In this document: piece by piece, positions 7,786 to 14,644 of the stretch
Layout: each line of letters opens with the position of its first letter
Position numbering within the stretch: the first letter of the stretch is position 1
Assembly: GCA_036939355.1 (NCBI GenBank)
Contig: JALLAP010000470.1
Coordinates: forward strand, 1 to 20,865
Reading direction: 5' to 3'
Length of the DNA: 20,865 nt
Origin: Thalassiosira profunda
Taxonomy: Eukaryota > Bacillariophyta > Thalassiosirophyceae > Thalassiosirales > Thalassiosiraceae
Made by a program: the position numbers and the translations under genes
The notes under the pieces: model-generated
Seen by the model: only the letters and a program-made list of their open reading frames with translations
The model's database searches: none
What the model was told of the DNA's origin: nothing

Positions 7786-10700
7786 GTAGAGGTAGGCCCT
7801 GGGCAGGATTTTGCGCGGTGGCATTTTCTGAGGTGCAATCCATCACCGTCTGCGAGGCGGGGTTCGGTGGGCCAGCGACGGGCGTGCTGGGCGTGGAACC
7901 ACCGCCGACGGCTGTGGAAGGGGTCAATTCATCACTGGGCGTGGGGGTTAGGGTTCGGGGTTGCTGGTGCAAAAACGCAGGCACAGCGACCGGCGTGGGC
8001 GTCGGCGCAGCGGCAGGCGCAGCAGATTTGCGCCTGTCGTAATACGATTTCGCATTGGGGTTGGTGGCCCGGGCGTCCGCGCGGCTGATGTGGTCCACGA
8101 TGGCGGTCGTGAAGCCCAAGCCGAGCTGGCCCAGGGCCCACGATTTCGGGTCCGCATCCATGTAGGAGTCGCCGAACCAAGACGAGGGGTTAGATTCGAT
8201 CCAGTTCTTGTTGGCGGTGTTGAGGATGCCGTAGGGGACTGCGTTGGAGCACGCGCGTTCGTTCATTTTCCGAGCGTAGGGGCGCGCCGCCACGTATTCC
8301 ATCGGGTCGGGGGCGTCGCGGTCGCCGAGGAGGAAGCGCTGGAACAGAGGGCCCATCTGCCCCCATCGATCCATCGCCTGTGGGATCAGCGCGCGATTGT
8401 TGTTGTACAAGTCACCGATGAACTCGTCACCGGTGAGGGTGCGCATCGTCCGCTTGCAGGACGCCGTCTTCTCGCGAGCGAACTTACCCTTCTCTCCGTC
8501 CTGAAGAAGCGAGATGCTGTTATCTTGAATAGAAGCATTCCTCAGGAGGTCAGAGGGGGAAGTGGGCCCAACGACTGTGACGTCGACGCCGATTTCGGAC
8601 AAGTGGGAGGAGCCGCGGATGCGGGCCGCTGTGAAATGGTTGATGGAGAAGGACCAGTCGAAGGGCCGCTTGCCCGGGGCGGAGGCGACCAGGCCGAGCT
8701 TTTCGTGGTGGACGTCCTCTTTGGAGCGGCAGTACTGGGCAGTCGGGCAAATGCGTTGCATCACCCGCCACGTCGCGTCCCGCATGTCGTTGCTGCACCG
8801 CGTCTTCTTGTACTCGCCGCAGGTGAAGAAATGGTCGCCGTGGATGTCGACGCGCTGGCCGCAGGGGCATGTCGGGGCGTCGGAGGGGTGGTAGAGGCCG
8901 ATGCGGAGCTTGGCCTTGAGGGCGGTGGTGAAGCTCTCGTTGTCCATCCTGTTCTTGGCGTTGGAGCGGTTGAGGGCCACCAGCGGGAGGGACATGTGCG
9001 GCTGGACAAGGCCAGGGAGGGCGTGGCGGACATCGTCGGGGGCGGAGGAGGCAAGCCGCTGGAGATAGTGTTCGCCCGCGTGGTGTTTGAGGAGGTCGCG
9101 CGCCCAATTGAGGGAGGCGGAGTGGATGAACCGTGCGCGGTCGGCGGCGTCGATGGAGGAGGCGCGGGCCTCGTCGTCGTGGAGGACGACGGCGGCGGTC
9201 GGAGGGAGGTATTTGGTGAAGGTGGCGAAGGTGCGGCAGGGTTGGGAGGGGGCGGCGTCGTCCCAGCCATGGTAGAGGGCGGAGAGGCTGCTCGGGAGTC
9301 GGATGGCGGTGGGGGCCTTGGGGAGGAAGATGCCGTTCGTCGCGTAGTCGATGCAGCGCTTGGTGGAGAGCATGAAGGAAGGGATGGCGGCCAGGCGGGG
9401 GTGCTGGAGGCCGAGGCCGCCGTTGGAGAGGGAGACGGTGGCGATGGTGTGGGCGTGGGGCGGGAGGCGCTCAGCTCCCACGAGCTGGGCCAGGAAGGAG
9501 TCCATCATGTCGGAGAAGGCGGAGGCCATGGGGCTGGTCCAGTTGTGCCAGTCGTCGGGGAGGGCGTCGGGGGCGGCGGAGACCACGTCGGAGGCAAACA
9601 GGTGCGTCAACTTGTGCACCGTGCATGTCTTGAAGACGCGCAACATCGTCTGCTTGTCGGACAGGCCGTCCAGAATCTTGGTGGCGTCGGCCGCGGCGGC
9701 CGCAACGCGGTCCAGGTGGAAGGCCGCGCAGAAGGAAGGGTTGCCGATGGGGGCGCCGAGGACGCGGAGGCCGTCGGTGACTTCGTAGGGGCTGGAGGCG
9801 CCGTCATTGGTGGACTTGCGGGAGTAGAGGCGGATGGCGGCGGCGAGGGATTCGTGGACGGACGGACGCTCGGACGCCAAGCGAGGCAGGATGCTTTTGC
9901 CGCTGGTGGAGGTGAGTATCCTTGTCTTCTCGGTGTTCATGACGGCGCCGAGCGGCTCGGCCACCTCCTTGAACGTGTCCAGCAGGAGCTTGACATCCTC
10001 CAGCGGCACCAGGAAGTTCGCGTCGTCCACGTAGGCGAGGATGATGGCGCGGCCGCCGTTGGAGTCGTCGTGGATGAGCCTCGGGCGGGAGGAGCTGGCG
10101 GCATCCAGCTTGGCGGCGACCTTCCGAAGGATGTGGTTGAGGACGATGGCGGCCAGGATGGGAGACAGCGGGCAGCCCTGGGAGAAGCCCTCGGAGACCG
10201 CAATGTCTTCCCACTCGCCCGACTTGGTCTTGACACGCGTCGTCCCAGGAGACTCGTAGAGGGTATCCACGAATGGGACGAGGGAAGGGAACTCGGCTTG
10301 CACGATTTCGCGGAGCTTGTGGCGGGAGATGGCATTGAACATGTTCCGAATGTCCAGGGAGACGAGGGCGCGGGTCGGGAGCTTGCCGTCGGCCTCCCTG
10401 TTCTGGATGTACCGCTCCACACCCAGGCGGACGCTGGAGGTGACGAAGTCGATGCCGCCATTGACTCCGACGGCGTAGTTGTAGGGCAGGAGGTGGGCGG
10501 CAAAGTCGGAGCGGAGCTCGGAGGCAATGGCATTGGCGGTGATGCGACGGATGGCGGCGGGGATCCCGAGCGGGCGGAGCTTGGTGAGGTCGGAGGGGTC
10601 CTTCTGGAGGGCGACGAGGTAGGTGGTGCGGAGGAGGGTCTTGATGGACTCGGGGATGTTGCCGTCGGAAATGGCCGTGAAGAAGGAGGCCAGGGTGGAG

Positions 10701-11911
10701 GCAAAGGGAGATAACTTCTTCTTCTTGGCGTTGGACTGGCGGCAGCGGCTGGCAAGGTGGATGAAGATGTCCAGGGAATCACACTGGATACCAGGGGCTT
10801 TGCCCTTCTTGAGGTGGAGGATGTGGTCAACAATGGCGGCGGCGCCGAAGGCAAGGCCGCGGCGGTTGGCAAAGCGGCGGCGGTGGCATCGGCCCGAGCG
10901 CCGAGGGAGAGCTTGGGGCTGGTAGCCGACGGGCGGGTGAAGCTTCTGTAGGGCGGGCAGGTTGGAGGCGTCGATCGGCGCGATGGGGGTATCCTTGGTG
11001 AGCCGAGCATTTGCCGTCTTGAAGTTGTCATTGTCCGCCGCTAACTGAGCCGATTTCTCGATTCGGTCGGCGGAGGCGGCGCGGCGGGCCAACTCGGCGG
11101 GCGGAGAGCTGGTGACGGTGCGGGATTCGGCGTGGAGGTCCGCCAGGCGGCCGGCTCGGAACCAGCGGAGGCGGCGGTACAGGCACTGGGTGGTGGTCTC
11201 CTTGTTGGCCGCCGAGTTGGGGTCGGTGTCGGGCGAGGGTCGGGGGGCAAGGACCAGCTGCTCAAAGATGATGCAGAGCAGCCAGAAGGGTTTGGCGTCG
11301 AAGGAGGGCGTCGCAGCGGCCGCGGCGTCCTTGGGCGGCTGGGAGGCTTCGACGGTGGCCTCCACGAGGTCGCGGAAGGCGTCTATCACGGCGTCAAGGG
11401 ATCGGTGGCGGAGGTGGAGTAGGAGGGACTGGCGGAATGTCGGCGGGGTGGGCTGGAAGTCGTGGCGGAGCCAGCGGAGGCCGCTTTCCCACTGGTTGTC
11501 TTCGGAAGTGGCCTTCTTGGAGTAGAGGCGGTCGGAGAGGATGGCATGGTTGGGCTTGGTTCGCGTGGAAAAGTGCTTGCTACTAAGGTGCTTATCTAGC
11601 TCACCCCTTTTCGCGTATGCAACTTGTTCGCAGCGGCGGCAGACTTCGATCCCCAGCTGATCAAGAAGGCTGTCGGGGAGGGTGGAAAGTTGGTGGCCGT
11701 GGAGCTCTCGGAGATGGCGGCAGAGTGTCTTGCCCTTGTCGGACCAGCCGATGGCTTGACGGCTCTGGTGATGGTGCGGGCAGCCGCGGAAGGGGCAGAA
11801 TTGCGGCCCCTCCGCCCGACCTAAAAGGTCGAATTCAGGATGTTGCCGAAGGGAGAGAAGCCGTCGGGGCCGAACCAGGTCTGGTACTCCTCCATGACGG
11901 CGAAGGTGTCG
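7778..11911 (-). CDS. Retrotransposon ORF2: zinc finger, reverse transcriptase, restriction-like endonuclease
   Basis: The frame is open from 11911 (just after a TGA) to TAG 7778-7780. Protein-like sequence begins near 11820, and numbering here counts from the GTG at 11389. Upstream of that GTG are Cys/His fingers: FCPFRGC...HLRELH and CRRC...HLSSKH (C-x2-C-x13-H-x4-H, near 11620). Reverse transcriptase motifs are LRPLGIPAAIRR, SLDIRNMFNAI (D346), EGFSQGCPLSPILAA and AYVDDAN (YVDD 453-456). The C-terminal part has CPCG...HGDHFFTC (C841, C843, H853, C857), then E896, RPFDW (D911) and GVDVTV (D936), which resembles a PD-(D/E)XK nuclease. A Pro/Thr/Ser-rich tail ends it. The product would copy element RNA at a nicked target. 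No ATG occurs before residue 350, so translation must come from ORF1 frameshifting, reinitiation or a non-AUG start, or the copy is dead. Confidence 0.85.
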   Translation of the reverse strand, partial: RHLRRHGGVPDLVRPRRLLSLRQHPEFDLLGRAEGPQFCPFRGCPHHHQSRQAIGWSDKGKTLCRHLRELHGHQLSTLPDSLLDQLGIEVCRRCEQVAYAKRGELDKHLSSKHFSTRTKPNHAILSDRLYSKKATSEDNQWESGLRWLRHDFQPTPPTFRQSLLLHLRHRSLDAVIDAFRDLVEATVEASQPPKDAAAAATPSFDAKPFWLLCIIFEQLVLAPRPSPDTDPNSAANKETTTQCLYRRLRWFRAGRLADLHAESRTVTSSPPAELARRAASADRIEKSAQLAADNDNFKTANARLTKDTPIAPIDASNLPALQKLHPPVGYQPQALPRRSGRCHRRRFANRRGLAFGAAAIVDHILHLKKGKAPGIQCDSLDIFIHLASRCRQSNAKKKKLSPFASTLASFFTAISDGNIPESIKTLLRTTYLVALQKDPSDLTKLRPLGIPAAIRRITANAIASELRSDFAAHLLPYNYAVGVNGGIDFVTSSVRLGVERYIQNREADGKLPTRALVSLDIRNMFNAISRHKLREIVQAEFPSLVPFVDTLYESPGTTRVKTKSGEWEDIAVSEGFSQGCPLSPILAAIVLNHILRKVAAKLDAASSSRPRLIHDDSNGGRAIILAYVDDANFLVPLEDVKLLLDTFKEVAEPLGAVMNTEKTRILTSTSGKSILPRLASERPSVHESLAAAIRLYSRKSTNDGASSPYEVTDGLRVLGAPIGNPSFCAAFHLDRVAAAAADATKILDGLSDKQTMLRVFKTCTVHKLTHLFASDVVSAAPDALPDDWHNWTSPMASAFSDMMDSFLAQLVGAERLPPHAHTIATVSLSNGGLGLQHPRLAAIPSFMLSTKRCIDYATNGIFLPKAPTAIRLPSSLSALYHGWDDAAPSQPCRTFATFTKYLPPTAAVVLHDDEARASSIDAADRARFIHSASLNWARDLLKHHAGEHYLQRLASSAPDDVRHALPGLVQPHMSLPLVALNRSNAKNRMDNESFTTALKAKLRIGLYHPSDAPTCPCGQRVDIHGDHFFTCGEYKKTRCSNDMRDATWRVMQRICPTAQYCRSKEDVHHEKLGLVASAPGKRPFDWSFSINHFTAARIRGSSHLSEIGVDVTVVGPTSPSDLLRNASIQDNSISLLQDGEKGKFAREKTASCKRTMRTLTGDEFIGDLYNNNRALIPQAMDRWGQMGPLFQRFLLGDRDAPDPMEYVAARPYARKMNERACSNAVPYGILNTANKNWIESNPSSWFGDSYMDADPKSWALGQLGLGFTTAIVDHISRADARATNPNAKSYYDRRKSAAPAAAPTPTPVAVPAFLHQQPRTLTPTPSDELTPSTAVGGGSTPSTPVAGPPNPASQTVMDCTSENATAQNPAQGLPLPR

Positions 11912-12150
11912 TCAGTGCGGCAGAGGAGGGCGTCCAGGCGGGCGTGGTGGGAGGTCGGGCACTGCTCCTTGAGCCGCTTGATGATGGTGGACTGGGCGAG
12001 CTGCGGGAGGCGGCCGTGGGCGCTGGTCTTGGTGCGGATGGTGAAGAAATACGCCCACTCGTTGGCCGAGAGCCAGCGCGGGGCCATGGGGACGCCGCAG
12101 TACTCGACCGCGGAAAGCTCGTCGATGACCCGCTCGCCGACGGAGACGTC
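10442..12150. repeat. 1709-bp direct tandem repeat, copy 1
   Basis: This segment is repeated immediately at 12151-13859 with a constant offset of 1709 bp. All stretches and translated frames I compared are identical. It covers, in minus-strand order, the C-terminal part of ORF1, the zinc-finger region and the first part of the reverse transcriptase. The junction reads GAGACGTC|GACGAAGTC, with at most 1 bp of homology between the breakpoints, which fits non-homologous joining or an assembly error rather than recombination between repeats. Confidence 0.95.
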
Positions 12151-13620
12151 GACGAAGTCGATGCCGCCATTGACTCCGACGGCGTAGTTGTAGGGCAGGA
12201 GGTGGGCGGCAAAGTCGGAGCGGAGCTCGGAGGCAATGGCATTGGCGGTGATGCGACGGATGGCGGCGGGGATCCCGAGCGGGCGGAGCTTGGTGAGGTC
12301 GGAGGGGTCCTTCTGGAGGGCGACGAGGTAGGTGGTGCGGAGGAGGGTCTTGATGGACTCGGGGATGTTGCCGTCGGAAATGGCCGTGAAGAAGGAGGCC
12401 AGGGTGGAGGCAAAGGGAGATAACTTCTTCTTCTTGGCGTTGGACTGGCGGCAGCGGCTGGCAAGGTGGATGAAGATGTCCAGGGAATCACACTGGATAC
12501 CAGGGGCTTTGCCCTTCTTGAGGTGGAGGATGTGGTCAACAATGGCGGCGGCGCCGAAGGCAAGGCCGCGGCGGTTGGCAAAGCGGCGGCGGTGGCATCG
12601 GCCCGAGCGCCGAGGGAGAGCTTGGGGCTGGTAGCCGACGGGCGGGTGAAGCTTCTGTAGGGCGGGCAGGTTGGAGGCGTCGATCGGCGCGATGGGGGTA
12701 TCCTTGGTGAGCCGAGCATTTGCCGTCTTGAAGTTGTCATTGTCCGCCGCTAACTGAGCCGATTTCTCGATTCGGTCGGCGGAGGCGGCGCGGCGGGCCA
12801 ACTCGGCGGGCGGAGAGCTGGTGACGGTGCGGGATTCGGCGTGGAGGTCCGCCAGGCGGCCGGCTCGGAACCAGCGGAGGCGGCGGTACAGGCACTGGGT
12901 GGTGGTCTCCTTGTTGGCCGCCGAGTTGGGGTCGGTGTCGGGCGAGGGTCGGGGGGCAAGGACCAGCTGCTCAAAGATGATGCAGAGCAGCCAGAAGGGT
13001 TTGGCGTCGAAGGAGGGCGTCGCAGCGGCCGCGGCGTCCTTGGGCGGCTGGGAGGCTTCGACGGTGGCCTCCACGAGGTCGCGGAAGGCGTCTATCACGG
13101 CGTCAAGGGATCGGTGGCGGAGGTGGAGTAGGAGGGACTGGCGGAATGTCGGCGGGGTGGGCTGGAAGTCGTGGCGGAGCCAGCGGAGGCCGCTTTCCCA
13201 CTGGTTGTCTTCGGAAGTGGCCTTCTTGGAGTAGAGGCGGTCGGAGAGGATGGCATGGTTGGGCTTGGTTCGCGTGGAAAAGTGCTTGCTACTAAGGTGC
13301 TTATCTAGCTCACCCCTTTTCGCGTATGCAACTTGTTCGCAGCGGCGGCAGACTTCGATCCCCAGCTGATCAAGAAGGCTGTCGGGGAGGGTGGAAAGTT
13401 GGTGGCCGTGGAGCTCTCGGAGATGGCGGCAGAGTGTCTTGCCCTTGTCGGACCAGCCGATGGCTTGACGGCTCTGGTGATGGTGCGGGCAGCCGCGGAA
13501 GGGGCAGAATTGCGGCCCCTCCGCCCGACCTAAAAGGTCGAATTCAGGATGTTGCCGAAGGGAGAGAAGCCGTCGGGGCCGAACCAGGTCTGGTACTCCT
13601 CCATGACGGCGAAGGTGTCG
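11821..13620 (-). pseudogene. Chimeric ORF2-ORF1 reading frame created by the duplication
   Basis: Starting in copy 2, the ORF2 frame (zinc finger and reverse transcriptase N-terminus, through ...GVNGGIDFV) crosses the duplication junction at 12151/12150 and continues in frame into the ORF1 C-terminal region (DVSVGERVIDELS...). It ends at the ORF1 TAG, 11821-11823. The open frame is 599 codons and carries no ATG; the only alternative start near the zinc-finger region is a GTG at 13098. The product would lack the YVDD catalytic motif and the endonuclease, so it cannot be a working reverse transcriptase. It is a by-product of the rearrangement. Confidence 0.85.
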
Positions 13621-13859
13621 TCAGTGCGGCAGAGGAGGGCGTCCAGGCGGGCGTGGTGGGAGGTCGGGCACTGCTCCTTGAGCCGCTTGATGATGGTGGA
13701 CTGGGCGAGCTGCGGGAGGCGGCCGTGGGCGCTGGTCTTGGTGCGGATGGTGAAGAAATACGCCCACTCGTTGGCCGAGAGCCAGCGCGGGGCCATGGGG
13801 ACGCCGCAGTACTCGACCGCGGAAAGCTCGTCGATGACCCGCTCGCCGACGGAGACGTC
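12151..13859. repeat. 1709-bp direct tandem repeat, copy 2
   Basis: This is the second copy of the segment at 10442-12150. Identity holds up to base 13860, after which the sequence continues into unique ORF1 sequence (GTAGAAGCACGCC). Copy 2 keeps the native ORF1 context on its right; copy 1 keeps the native reverse transcriptase context on its left. The apparent absence of differences means a very recent event or an assembly artefact. Confidence 0.95.
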
Positions 13860-14024
13860 GTAGAAGCACGCCACCATGTAGGAGCGGTCGGACTCGCCCT
13901 TCTTGGTGGCCATCTTGACGGGCCCGAGGGCGGCGGGGTCGGCCACGTAGGCCTCGGAGAGGACGGCGCGGAACTCATGAATGCACCGCTGTCCGTTTCG
14001 GCTTCGGGGGCCCGGCGGGCGGTC
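13530..14024 (-). CDS. Retrotransposon ORF1 fragment, function unknown
   Basis: The frame is open from 14024 to TAG 13530-13532 (about 165 codons). The first ATG is at 13913, but the residues before it (EFRAVLSEAYVADPAALG) also look like real protein, so the fragment is probably 5'-truncated. The 127 residues after the ATG contain SYMVACFYDVSVGER, APRWLSANEWAYFFTIR and MEEYQTWFGPDGFSP. I do not recognise a domain: no CCHC knuckle, RRM or PHD pattern is evident. It ends about 10 bp before the zinc-finger part of ORF2 begins, with ORF2 in the -1 frame. The same C-terminal 110 codons recur in copy 1 of the duplication (11821-12150). Confidence 0.6.
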   Translation of the reverse strand, partial: DRPPGPRSRNGQRCIHEFRAVLSEAYVADPAALGPVKMATKKGESDRSYMVACFYDVSVGERVIDELSAVEYCGVPMAPRWLSANEWAYFFTIRTKTSAHGRLPQLAQSTIIKRLKEQCPTSHHARLDALLCRTDDTFAVMEEYQTWFGPDGFSPFGNILNSTF

Positions 14025-14160
14025 TTACCTACTTACCTACTTAGGTCTGAGCTGTATTTGCAAGTCGTTCTACTCGCCCGTAAAATGTGCACGGGATAAG
14101 CCTAGGTAAGCTCCTCATTTCACGCCGCCATCTCGAATCTCGAGCACTTGCAACTGCAAC
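14025..14160. other. Short flank between retrotransposon and secreted-peptide gene
   Basis: It begins with two copies of TTACCTAC (14025-14040) and contains CCTAGGTA at 14101-14108. It must hold the promoter and 5' UTR of the gene starting at 14161, so the retrotransposon sits within about 140 bp of that start codon. Confidence 0.5.
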
Positions 14161-14528
14161 ATGTGGCGCCTCTTGCTGGTGGTCGCGTGCCTCTCCGTCC
14201 CGGCGCGGGCGGGATACGCCCCGAAGGACGCGCCCAAACTGCCGCCGGGATTCTGTCCTCCCGAGACGGGGGTGGCAACCGCGACCACTGGAGGTGAGTT
14301 GGTTTCGTGGTTGCATGGTGCATCTAGCATCTACTCATAGCATCTATGCACCTCCTGGCGTTCAATCTGATGTCAATCTACTAATGTGTTGCCCAATACC
14401 TAGAGTGCATGTGCAACTGGCAGCACAAGGACGGGTGCGCGGGGTCGAAGTGCGAGTATCAAATGGGGCTGAGCTTTTATCATTACAGCTGCGAGGACTG
14501 CCGATGCGTCGCCGAGCCAACGTCTTGA
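14161..14528 (+). CDS. Small secreted Cys-rich protein (85 aa), two exons
   Basis: Exons are 14161-14293 and 14404-14528; the intron (14294-14403, GTGAGT...CCTAG) is phase 1. The first 20 residues (MWRLLLVVACLSVPARAGYA) form a classic signal peptide, with likely cleavage after ARA or GYA. The mature part is about 65 residues. It has eight cysteines, seven of them in the last 41 residues, in the order FC, EC-MC, GC, KC, SC, DC, RC (for example CMCNW, CEDCRC), enough for four disulfides. I do not recognise the family. It could be an extracellular disulfide-rich peptide or a cell-wall component. The start codon is the first ATG, and the splice signals are textbook. It ends 117 bp from the convergent WD-repeat gene. 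Without the intron the frame runs into a stop at 14338-14340. Confidence 0.7.
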
Positions 14529-14644
14529 TTGATGCACCAACACGAATGGGCGAGGGTGGGGTGCAAAGGCTCGATGGACCGCTTCTGTCGAAACTCTTGT
14601 CAAATAGAATGGTCCCGATTGAGGATTACGCTACCAGAGCATTT

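Larger units (their letters stand above)
7744..14024 (-). mobile_element. Non-LTR retrotransposon (R2/NeSL-like architecture), 5'-truncated and internally duplicated
   Basis: On the minus strand the element reads, right to left: an ORF1 fragment; a zinc-finger, reverse transcriptase and endonuclease ORF2; then a short 3' region. There are no long terminal repeats. N-terminal C2H2 fingers plus a C-terminal CCHC and restriction-like endonuclease fit the R2/NeSL/Utopia-type group of non-LTR elements, but clade placement needs a tree. The 3' limit is set tentatively at a trinucleotide run (ATAATAATAAT, 7744-7754), a common tail type. The 5' limit is set at the stop bounding ORF1 (14025-14027), where ORF1 lacks an N-terminal start, suggesting 5' truncation. 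A 1709-bp direct duplication (10442-12150 and 12151-13859) interrupts it. No convincing target-site duplication was found. Confidence 0.8.

Noticed and set aside
7961..10714. 917-codon open frame on the plus strand
   Set aside because: It is antisense to the reverse transcriptase ORF. The translation is Gly/Val/Glu-rich with no domain, as expected for a GC-rich shadow frame; the minus strand has clear RT motifs.
11617..14099. Plus-strand frames of about 260 codons repeated at 11617 and 13326
   Set aside because: They are antisense shadows of the duplicated retrotransposon segment; their repetition only reflects the 1709-bp duplication.
7781..14108. CCTAGGTA at 7781-7788 and 14101-14108 as a target-site duplication of the retrotransposon
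   Set aside because: The left copy overlaps the end of ORF2 and the inverted repeat, the right copy lies about 75 bp beyond the ORF1 limit, and the motif occurs elsewhere. It is too weak to call.
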